From: Leptospira terpstrae serovar Hualin str. LT 11-33 = ATCC 700639
GTDB taxonomy: Bacteria > Spirochaetota > Leptospiria > Leptospirales > Leptospiraceae
Length of the DNA: 64,000 nucleotides
NCBI RefSeq assembly: GCF_000332495.1
Contig: NZ_AOGW02000010.1
Coordinates: 955,420 to 1,019,419 of the forward strand
Direction of reading: 5' to 3'
Shown here: piece by piece, positions 57,809 to 64,000 of the stretch
How the letters are laid out: the number at the start of each line of letters is the position of its first letter
Position numbering within the stretch: position 1 is the first letter of the stretch
The notes under the pieces: generated by a model
What the model saw: the letters and a program-made list of their open reading frames with translations, nothing else
Databases searched by the model: none
Told to the model about the DNA's origin: nothing
Translations under genes and position numbers: made by a program

Positions 57809-58699
57809 CTAGAAGTATTTGCCTACGCGATCAAAATTGCCTAATGCCGATAGTATTGTTGTCTCCTCCCAAACATCCAAAACAGCACCATTCCCCCGCA
57901 TATAAACCAATACATCCCCTCTGTCTTGGGATGGAATTTTTTTAAGCTCCCGTAAAACAAGCGATAATCGATCTGGATCTCTTTTATTGGGTGCGAGATT
58001 AGCTTCAGATTTAAAATCAAACCTTTCACTTAATCCTTGGCAAAATGTTTCCCAGACATGAATCGAATCTAAAATAGATTCTAATCTGATTCGATTTTCC
58101 ATTTCTTTTGGGGTCTGTTCTGCAACTTTTTTCATTCCTGAGACCATCATCATTCGTAAATAATAATAGAGTGTATGGCTATTCAAAAGGATTTTGCGAA
58201 TTTCGTTTTCTCTGAGATTTGAAAAAATCCCGAGAAGAGCCTGCATCGTCATATTCTTTTCTTCTAATATATCAAAGTAAGCTTCCCAAGTTTGAGGATC
58301 CAAATTGGATAAAAGATGGATCTTTAATGTAGGATCTCGGTCCATCTCTTCCGCAAGAGATAAAATTCTTAAACTTTGTGCTGAATTAAACAATTTCCTA
58401 ACTTGTAAAAAGTAAGCATTGGAATCGAAATTGCCAGATAAAAACTGTTTTCCATAACCAAAATAGATGAACTTCATAAGAAGTTCTGGTGTTAAGTCGA
58501 CATCATTCAGAAAACGTTTAGAACCTTCTTCAGAACGAAGAAGCCATAAATATTCGAATACCAAGTCACAAAACTCATCTTCGGCTAACATGTGATCTGC
58601 CAAAGATTTTAAGTCAGATCCTTGTTCAATGGATTGGAAAAAATCTAATAATTCATTCGGAGATGCATTTTTCCAAAATTCAGATGCTTTCCATCGCAT
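57809..58699 (-). CDS. Hypothetical helical protein, paralogue B
   Basis: Unrecognised 296-residue helical protein, related to the previous gene: MRWKASEFWKNASPNELLDF at the N-terminus, YFGYGKQFLSGNFDSNAYFL, IHLLSNLDPQTWEAYFDILE, LYYYLRMMMV and DPDRLSLVLRELKK. It lacks the last ~25 residues present in paralogue A. It is separated from A by 159 bp of AT-rich DNA in which no further feature is seen, so each may have its own promoter. The function is unknown; its domain order suggests HEAT-like or all-helical packing. Confidence 0.75.
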   Translation of the reverse strand: MRWKASEFWKNASPNELLDFFQSIEQGSDLKSLADHMLAEDEFCDLVFEYLWLLRSEEGSKRFLNDVDLTPELLMKFIYFGYGKQFLSGNFDSNAYFLQVRKLFNSAQSLRILSLAEEMDRDPTLKIHLLSNLDPQTWEAYFDILEEKNMTMQALLGIFSNLRENEIRKILLNSHTLYYYLRMMMVSGMKKVAEQTPKEMENRIRLESILDSIHVWETFCQGLSERFDFKSEANLAPNKRDPDRLSLVLRELKKIPSQDRGDVLVYMRGNGAVLDVWEETTILSALGNFDRVGKYF

Positions 58700-58765
58700 A
58701 CATATTTTGTAATTGGTTTGAAGGTTATGTCAATTGAATTTTAGAAAGATTCAAATTTGAGTCTA

Positions 58766-60028
58766 TTAATACAAATTCCAATAACTACTTCGCAATAAAT
58801 TGCCACAGATCTTACCATTAGTGCCAAGATCGATGACTAATACTTGGTCATTCGTATGTGGAACTGTATAAATCTTACCGTTAGGTGCTAATACCGCATC
58901 TCCCCACTTGTTTCCTCCCGAGATTCCCGAATTATAAGTAGCAGACACAAAGGTATCTGGATCAAAGGCAATGAAATCAGTAATATCGGCAGGTATAGTG
59001 TATATCCTACCATCGGCTCCCAAAATACCACCCCGCCATTTTGCTGCAGCCACAACGGGCGAAAGCCATAAGTTCATTGAATCATTGTTAGGGTCTATAA
59101 TTAAAAATTCAGTATCATTCGAAGGTATACCGATTAATTTACCGTTAGGTGCAACAAGGCCATGCCTCCACTTTCCAAGTCCTGTTTTTGGAGAAGGAAT
59201 CACGTAACTTCTTTCAGAAAAAGGATCTAAAACAAAAATGAAATCAATATCGACTGGAAAGGCATAAATCTTTCCATTAGGTGCAAGGACCCCTCCTTCC
59301 CACATATTTGAAAGTGAAAGCGGAGAAGGAATAGTTCTGACCTTATCTGTTTGTGGATCAATCACAAGAATTTTGTTAGAACTATTGGGGATTCCATAAA
59401 TCAATCCATTCGGTGCAAGCACACCACCTCTCCACTTATTAATGCCAATTTCTGGCGAAGGCAATGTATAACTTTGATTAACGGATGGATTGATTACAAG
59501 GATTTGATCTGAGTCTCTTGGTATGGAATAAATTTTACCATTTGGCGCAAGCACAGCACCTTCCCATTGTGCCAATCCACTGATTCCTGTTGATAAACCA
59601 GAAGCGGTTTGGTTTGTGGGATCTATGACAAGAATATCAGATTGGTTATAAGGGATGGAATAGATCTTTTGATCATTAGCGAGTATTCCGCCTAACCATT
59701 TGGCAGCGCCCGTATAGGAAGGAGTAAAAGCTGTGAAACTGACCCCATTAGTTCCAAGTAATGCCTGCTTTCTTATTTCTGATGAAACATACTTCCAACG
59801 TCTTGGTTGGATGATTGATAAGGGATCCATTTCGCAAATGGATCGATTGGGCGCGATAGAACCGCAATACTCTCGATCATCATCCACAAGAATCCGCGCA
59901 AGATAAAAGTCTTGGAAAGATTCAGATGTAGGATCACAGCCGTTTTCTAAACCAGGAAATTGACAGGAACCAAACAGGCCAATCGCAAAAAACAGGGAGA
60001 CAAAACGAACTTTTGTTAGGTATTGCAT
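58766..60028 (-). CDS. Seven-repeat beta-propeller lipoprotein
   Basis: Lipoprotein (MQYLTKVRFVSLFFAIGLFGSC) whose residues ~105-405 contain seven copies of a ~43-residue repeat of the form K-W-x-G-G-V-L-A-P-N-G-K-I-Y-x-I-P, x7, I-L-V-I-D-P. This is expected to make one seven-bladed propeller. The N-terminal ~100 residues include a Cys-containing cap (CDPTSESFQDFYLARI). Repeats of this kind bind sugars, metals or protein partners; the ligand is unknown. The start is the ATG just inside a TTG. A TTGACA/TATTTT promoter with 17-bp spacing lies upstream. Confidence 0.85.
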   Translation of the reverse strand: MQYLTKVRFVSLFFAIGLFGSCQFPGLENGCDPTSESFQDFYLARILVDDDREYCGSIAPNRSICEMDPLSIIQPRRWKYVSSEIRKQALLGTNGVSFTAFTPSYTGAAKWLGGILANDQKIYSIPYNQSDILVIDPTNQTASGLSTGISGLAQWEGAVLAPNGKIYSIPRDSDQILVINPSVNQSYTLPSPEIGINKWRGGVLAPNGLIYGIPNSSNKILVIDPQTDKVRTIPSPLSLSNMWEGGVLAPNGKIYAFPVDIDFIFVLDPFSERSYVIPSPKTGLGKWRHGLVAPNGKLIGIPSNDTEFLIIDPNNDSMNLWLSPVVAAAKWRGGILGADGRIYTIPADITDFIAFDPDTFVSATYNSGISGGNKWGDAVLAPNGKIYTVPHTNDQVLVIDLGTNGKICGNLLRSSYWNLY

Positions 60029-60055
60029 CAATCCGTGCCCACTCTTTTGTGAGTA

Positions 60056-60084
60056 AAAATAGAGATTGACTTGTTATTTGTCAA
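60056..60084 (-). promoter_or_regulatory. Sigma-70-like promoter of the propeller lipoprotein gene
   Basis: On the minus strand TTGACA (at 60079-60084) and TATTTT (at 60056-60061) are separated by 17 bp. The -35 region lies in an inverted repeat TTGAC...GTCAA (60066-60084), which could hold an operator. The -10 box is 27 bp before the ATG. Confidence 0.5.
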
Positions 60085-60255
60085 ACGAAAGAAATTTCCA
60101 TTCGTGTTAGGAAGAAGTCCTAATCTAAGTTTTTGTCTTCTTATTTATCTAATTTTAGATTGGATGAGACTGAATTACGAATTTAAAAAACGAGTTGCCT
60201 TGATCAGCGCAAAAGGCCAATTTTCAATAGAGGCATTTCAGAGAGACCCTTGCAA

Positions 60256-61029
60256 ATGAAAATCCAGAGTTATTTTCCATCTTTTGCTTTGCGGCCTTAT
60301 ATCCAAAAATACCTCATCATAGAAACAGAAAACGGAATCGAAAACCGCATCCTACCAAACCCTCACCTAGTGTTGTCCTTTCAATTACAGGGAAACCTTC
60401 GTTCTTTGGAATCAAATACACTCTATGACTTACCTCGGATGGGAATTGCGGGGTTTAGAAAAACGGTGAGAAAAATCATTTATCCCCAAAATTCTTCAGC
60501 CCTACTGGTAATCTTCACAGAAATTGGAGCAACTGCCTTTTTTAAGGAACCAATCTCGGACTTTTACGAAAAGACAATCAGCTTAGAGAACTTGATTTCA
60601 AATTCTATGTATCGGGAAATGGAAGAAAAATTATTTGAATCCCAATCAAGTCGGGACTGTATCAATTTAATAGAGAATTTTTTACTTCATATTCAAAGAC
60701 AAAAACAAATCGATCCAATCCTTAGACAAACTCTTGTAAAAATCCAGAACGCAAATGGAAATATAAAAATGAAAGCTCTAAAACAAGGATTACCCATTAG
60801 TTTGGATTCCTTAGAAAAAAAGTGCAAAGAGATGGTGGGAACCACTTTGAAACATTATGCAAATATTATAAGAATTAGATCTGCTATAACGTCCTATTCT
60901 CCGACTACCTCATTAACCGATCTTGCATACAATGCGGGATATTTTGACCAGTCCCATTTCAACAAAGATTTCAAACTTTATACAGGAGAGTCACCGAAGG
61001 TTTTCTTCCAAAACCCACAAAATTGGTAA
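60256..61029 (+). CDS. AraC-family transcriptional regulator
   Basis: Regulator with an N-terminal ~150-residue ligand domain of the type seen in DUF6597-like AraC proteins (YFPSFALRPYIQKYLIIETE; NPHLVLSFQLQGNL). A C-terminal double helix-turn-helix follows. The second HTH ends in the family signature LAYNAGYFDQSHFNKDF, then KLYTGESPKVFFQN. The first HTH is more diverged. The ATG is used because the TTG six bases upstream adds only two residues. It is followed 101 bp later by the ABM-like gene in the same direction, which is its likeliest target. Effector unknown. Confidence 0.88.
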   Translation: MKIQSYFPSFALRPYIQKYLIIETENGIENRILPNPHLVLSFQLQGNLRSLESNTLYDLPRMGIAGFRKTVRKIIYPQNSSALLVIFTEIGATAFFKEPISDFYEKTISLENLISNSMYREMEEKLFESQSSRDCINLIENFLLHIQRQKQIDPILRQTLVKIQNANGNIKMKALKQGLPISLDSLEKKCKEMVGTTLKHYANIIRIRSAITSYSPTTSLTDLAYNAGYFDQSHFNKDFKLYTGESPKVFFQNPQNW

Positions 61030-61130
61030 CCAAATTCGCTTTTCTGATTTTTTACAATTTTTAATCCAAAATCGATTGTATCCTAATTTATAACCAGGCT
61101 GCAAAAGCCAACAAAGGTTAAGAGGACACA

Positions 61131-61439
61131 ATGAACCAAATTCTAATCGACAGGTTCGAATTTCCAAAGGAAGCCAAAGAAGTCTTTTTAGAACGTGTTA
61201 AGCAGAACCGAGACTTAATAAAAACCATTTCTGGTTTTTTGGGTGATACTGCATACATCCATGAAGCAGAGGATAAAATCTTATTCGTGACAGTAGCTAC
61301 TTGGGAAAACAAAACTAGCTTAGACAATGCCAAAACATTGGTTTTCGCTGCCTACCAAAAACAAGGATTTGTTATGCCTGAATTTTTAGCTCTCCATTCC
61401 ATAAAAATAGAAAGGGCGATTTACGAACGAATGTCATAA
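61131..61439 (+). CDS. Antibiotic-biosynthesis-monooxygenase-like (ABM) domain protein
   Basis: A 102-residue single-domain protein of the dimeric alpha/beta-barrel fold. Its pattern is typical of ABM proteins: an N-terminal strand (QILIDRFEFP), PKEAKEVFLERVKQNRDLIK helix, SGFLGDTAYIHEAEDKILFV strands and ATWENKTSLDNAKT. Members act as cofactor-free monooxygenases, heme-degrading enzymes or stress proteins. The specific role is unknown. AGAGGA four bases before the ATG is the ribosome-binding site, and a terminator follows. It is likely controlled by the AraC regulator just upstream. Confidence 0.82.
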   Translation: MNQILIDRFEFPKEAKEVFLERVKQNRDLIKTISGFLGDTAYIHEAEDKILFVTVATWENKTSLDNAKTLVFAAYQKQGFVMPEFLALHSIKIERAIYERMS

Positions 61440-61470
61440 TCTTTGCCACAATAAACATCAAATATTCGAT

Positions 61471-61501
61471 AGCCAATCATACAAGCTGTTTGGCTTTTTT
61501 T
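61471..61501 (+). terminator. Rho-independent terminator after the ABM gene
   Basis: AGCCAA and its exact complement TTGGCT flank a 13-nt loop, followed by a seven-T run. It lies 32 bp after the ABM stop and ends the AraC/ABM unit. Confidence 0.75.
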
Positions 61502-61537
61502 AAACAAACAGTAGTTTTGTGAATGACAACTTCATAA

Positions 61538-61560
61538 ATAGCTGAATTCAATTCAGCTAT
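61538..61560. promoter_or_regulatory. Perfect 23-bp palindrome at the start of the lipoprotein pair
   Basis: Arms ATAGCTGAATT and its exact reverse complement surround a single C (11-1-11). It runs into the ATG of the lipoprotein gene that follows and is directly downstream of a terminator. Either it is an operator for an unknown regulator, or the gene starts later and this lies in its promoter. Confidence 0.5.
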
Positions 61561-62110
61561 GCGAAATAAATGGAATGGAATATTCAGGTTGGAAATTTTG
61601 AAAAGTAAATTCAAAAAAATCAAATGGATATCTCTCTATTTATTAATTCCTATGGTCATTCTTGGATGTGAGGACAAGGAAACTGAAAAACTAAACCAAA
61701 ACAATAATTTGATAGTTATTATCATGGAAATTTTACCTGCGATGGTCAACTATTGCCCGCAAGCGGAGTTTGTAGTAGAAAAAGGAACCGAATACCAGAT
61801 CGCACTTCAAAAGGATAAATCTTCTTGGTTTCAATTTTCACCTAACGGAAACATAACGCCACCGGAAGAAAAAAGAGATTATTTCCTTACTGTCACAAAG
61901 GATAGTTCCACATCTATTTCATTGAGGCCCTGGACGTCGTGTAAAACATTTTCCTCTCCTTCCAGATCAACAATGACACCACAATCGGCAACACCCACTG
62001 AAGTTATATTCAAAATTGAAAAAGATTCGGTACAGTTTTCCGAAACCAATAGATTTCGAATAGAACTGAATTCCGACACTCAAACAACAGTTAAAATCAT
62101 CCAAAACTAG
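61559..62110 (+). CDS. Lipoprotein, paralogue of the next gene
   Basis: Lipoprotein with signal WISLYLLIPMVILGC, lipobox VILGC. The mature ~140 residues share blocks with the following gene: a pre-strand C-x4-F-V/I-x4-G pattern (CPQAEFVVEKG), SWFQFSPNGNITPP, DYFLTVTKDSSTSISL, SC-x-n-T-P-x-S-A-T-P-T-E-V. Two cysteines after the lipid Cys could form a disulfide. The start is uncertain: no Shine-Dalgarno sequence precedes the ATG, and later TTG codons would also leave a full signal peptide. The family is not recognised. Confidence 0.7.
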   Translation: MRNKWNGIFRLEILKSKFKKIKWISLYLLIPMVILGCEDKETEKLNQNNNLIVIIMEILPAMVNYCPQAEFVVEKGTEYQIALQKDKSSWFQFSPNGNITPPEEKRDYFLTVTKDSSTSISLRPWTSCKTFSSPSRSTMTPQSATPTEVIFKIEKDSVQFSETNRFRIELNSDTQTTVKIIQN

Positions 62111-62127
62111 TGCAATTTAAGAAGTGA

Positions 62128-62655
62128 ATGAAAAGGTACAATTTGAATTCTAAACTTATATTCATAATACTCTCTATAGTTATTTCATTAACCAAATGTA
62201 GCAAAAGATATCCATTGGAGGAAAAGAATGACCCTTTACTTCAATTGTTTGTCATCAATTTTGCAAATGAATACTATTCCAACTCTTGCAAACATCCATC
62301 CTTTATTTTTAAGAGAGGGGAATCTCGACCGATGGAATTAAAGTTAAATGAAATGAAATGGTTCCGTTTTTCCGCGGAAGGAACCACTCCCCATTCGTAT
62401 TCAAATAATCCAGTTTCCAACCATTCCCTTTTTATTGAAAAGGTTTCCGAAACTAAAGTTACGTGGATCACAAGTGACTCTTGTTTAACCTCCCCAACTT
62501 ATACTTACGAACGAACACCGATCGCAGCAACCCCAACAGAAATAAAATATAATCTTTGGAATTCTGATTTAATTGGCAATCCACCCCCTCCTGATAATGG
62601 GTATTATATAAAACTCATTTCAGGAAATCCCAATATCATCATTCGATTTGAATGA
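62128..62655 (+). CDS. Lipoprotein, paralogue of the previous gene
   Basis: Lipoprotein (MKRYNLNSKLIFIILSIVIS...LTKC). The body parallels the previous gene: CKHPSFIFKRGESRPMELKL, KWFRFSAEGTTP, HSLFIEKVSETKVTWITSDSC and IAATPTEIKYNLW. It starts 17 bp after the previous stop, so the pair is co-transcribed and arose by tandem duplication. Predicted as a beta-sandwich-like fold by its strand pattern. Function unknown. Confidence 0.72.
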   Translation: MKRYNLNSKLIFIILSIVISLTKCSKRYPLEEKNDPLLQLFVINFANEYYSNSCKHPSFIFKRGESRPMELKLNEMKWFRFSAEGTTPHSYSNNPVSNHSLFIEKVSETKVTWITSDSCLTSPTYTYERTPIAATPTEIKYNLWNSDLIGNPPPPDNGYYIKLISGNPNIIIRFE

Positions 62656-62704
62656 AGAAAAAATCCGGCATAGATTTAAATCATAAACCGGATATCAAGT
62701 TCTA

Positions 62705-63449
62705 TTATCTTTTGTTAGATCGTATGGATTCGAATGTTTCTTTAAGGCCAATGTAAAATGGAGTTTTTGGAATGTTTCCAATTTCTTTTATAAGAGGAAT
62801 TTTTGAATGCTACTTTCACGATCATTTTAGCTGCATCGGGTAGGTAAATATATTCTCGTTTAACAGTTGTATCCCCAATAAATAAAGAAGGTTTTCCGAA
62901 TGCCAAACCCTCTAAGGTAGGATTCAAATAAGAATTTTTACTGGTAGGTCCGTAATAATCTGGCAACCTAACGATCAGGGGTTTCCTCTGTTTCCATCTG
63001 GATGAAAATATGAGTTTCTCCATTTCAATTCTAATTTTACCTTTTTTTGAGTTTGGTTTTCTATTATAAGTATCTTCCACCGCATAACCGGAATTTGGCC
63101 CATAAACATAGACACCATCAACAAAAACAAATTTATGGGAATTTGCCTCAGCTGCTTTCATTACGGATCCAGCAATTAACAATGATTTTGTGGCCATCTC
63201 ATGATAAGGAACGTTAGATGCTTGGAAAATTATCGTCGCTGTTTTTGCTTCCTCTCGTATCGATTCCCACTGAAAAACATCACCTAATGCCAATTTCATC
63301 TTTTCTGGATTCCCTAATTCCTGAGCCAAATGGTCTAAGGCCTCTTAATTTCTTCCGAAGGCAATGACTCCGATCCCTATCACAATCTATTCCTGAACGA
63401 GAGCTTTGCCCGTTCCTCCTGTAGCTCCCAATACCAACACTTTCTCCAT
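62705..63449 (-). pseudogene. NAD(P)-dependent epimerase/NmrA-like protein, disrupted
   Basis: Minus-strand translation begins MEKVLVLGATGGTGKALVQE with the GATGGTG Rossmann motif, then meets an in-frame TAG (63387-63389). Thirteen codons later (IVIGIGVIAFGRN) there is an in-frame TAA (63345-63347). Coding sense continues in the same frame through LAQELGNPEKMKLALGDVFQ, FVDGVYVYGPNSGYAVED and VRLPDYYGPTSKNSYLNPTL. Near 62800 a frameshift breaks the reading; the last ~28 codons, ending KETFESIRSNKR, are in another frame. Three lesions make it a pseudogene of an SDR-type epimerase. A 14-bp palindrome lies upstream. Confidence 0.9.
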
Positions 63450-63470
63450 TTTTTTCTCCCATTCCTATTT

Positions 63471-63484
63471 ATTGATTAATCAAT
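63471..63484. promoter_or_regulatory. 14-bp palindrome upstream of the epimerase pseudogene
   Basis: ATTGATTAATCAAT is a perfect palindrome, 21 bp before the pseudogene ATG. Sites of this composition are common operators for TetR-family repressors, which often control SDR enzymes. No TetR gene is in view. Confidence 0.4.
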
Positions 63485-63718
63485 CACAAAAATCATAAAA
63501 ATTTTTAGAACTTCAACTCCGGTAAATTCAGAACCAATGTTAGATTACAGAAGATTCCTTTGGCTAGAAATACTTTTGCTGTGAATTCAGGATTGGGGTT
63601 TTCTGTTAGGGGGAAATCGGCACTTGCCCATGAGCCACTCCCAGCATGGCCTAACTCGGGTGGGGGTTTGTGGATTCACCTTCGGATTATGTCTCATTGT
63701 TTTCTTCGCTCTGCTCAT
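63485..63718. other. Gene-free spacer with a GC-richer core (possible dispersed repeat)
   Basis: No credible gene is seen. The centre (about 63590-63680) is clearly richer in G and C than its surroundings. It can be read as short frames on both strands without a start site or ribosome-binding sequence. I suspect a dispersed, non-coding Leptospira repeat or a relic that follows the 16S gene, but cannot show it from one copy. Confidence 0.35.
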
Positions 63719-63747
63719 AAAAAAACCCCGCTAGATTTAGCGAGGTT
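63719..63747 (-). terminator. Terminator of the 16S rRNA transcript
   Basis: On the minus strand a 10-bp stem, AACCTCGCTA paired with TAGCGGGGTT (one G-U pair), has a 4-nt AATC loop. A run of seven T's overlaps the stem's end. It lies about 93 bp past the 16S 3' end, with no tRNA, 23S or 5S between, so the 16S RNA seems to be transcribed alone. Confidence 0.82.
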
Positions 63748-63837
63748 TGAGAGTGAACAATGGTAAATGACTTAACTTTTACAAAATACAACGTAGCGTG
63801 ACAACAATCCTAACGAAAGGTAATTGGTTTCCTTTAT

Positions 63838-64000
<163 letters not shown>

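Noticed and set aside
60071..60259. Plus-strand 62-codon frame upstream of the AraC gene
   Set aside because: It overlaps the AraC start, has no recognisable family or ribosome-binding site and runs over a minus-strand promoter.
62667..62697. ATCCGG...CCGGAT inverted repeat after the second lipoprotein gene
   Set aside because: Loop of about 19 nt and no T-run. Not a convincing terminator.
63560..63766. Plus-strand frame crossing the 16S terminator
   Set aside because: It reads through the hairpin of the rRNA terminator, has no ribosome-binding site and lies in the GC-rich spacer. Treated as chance.

Overview
The window fits a Leptospira chromosome, probably a saprophytic-type species. The 3' end of a 16S rRNA gene lies at the right edge with no 23S or tRNA beside it. 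Many predicted lipoproteins carry the loose spirochaetal lipobox, and there are several lineage-restricted exported proteins and a PilZ-like signalling protein. Base composition is AT-rich. The genus call is inferred from gene content and the rRNA fragment, not from a search.

Layout. 1-9203 (minus): 5' part of carB, a membrane sulfatase-like hydrolase/transferase and a very large alpha-2-macroglobulin with an intact CxEQ thioester. 9382-18334 (minus): a full potassium module, kdpA-kdpB-kdpC-kdpD-kdpE, followed by an OmpL/bbp2-type porin. The same 17-bp direct-repeat box sits about 67 bp upstream of both kdpA and the porin. 18431-21846: three unknown genes in tandem. 21940-31654: housekeeping and signalling genes (rsmE, a LolA-like protein, guaB, a PilZ-like protein, a B12-binding radical SAM enzyme, an EAL protein, a 54-residue lipoprotein, tmk, a methyltransferase). 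31662-36286 (minus): a metal-uptake operon of lipoprotein, porin, znuA, znuC and znuB, preceded by a perfect 23-bp palindrome. 36340-43175: amidohydrolase, acyl-CoA dehydrogenase, chemoreceptor, a wrecked G3E (COG0523) GTPase gene with a related palindrome in front, a truncated globin and a HEAT-repeat lipoprotein. 43285-48796 (minus): a di-heme DUF1111 lipoprotein, an RCC1-propeller lipoprotein, a small anchored protein and an SGNH hydrolase. 49052-56700 (plus): a tightly packed operon of imelysin/IrpA lipoprotein, di-heme oxidoreductase, second imelysin, HTTM/GGCX-like membrane protein and FecA-like TonB receptor, with a Fur-like palindrome just upstream. 56684-63449: two paralogous unknown genes, a seven-repeat propeller lipoprotein, an AraC regulator, an ABM-like protein, two paralogous lipoproteins and an epimerase pseudogene. 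The 16S rRNA end and its terminator close the window.

Three metal or ion systems stand out: potassium (Kdp plus porin), zinc (porin, ZnuACB and a dead COG0523 gene) and probably iron (imelysin, di-heme, HTTM, TonB). Each has a candidate operator that can be read directly in the sequence. The most useful observations are the two shared boxes (KdpE-like and Zur-like) and the five-gene imelysin/HTTM/TonB operon, which looks like a surface-to-periplasm iron system of unknown chemistry.
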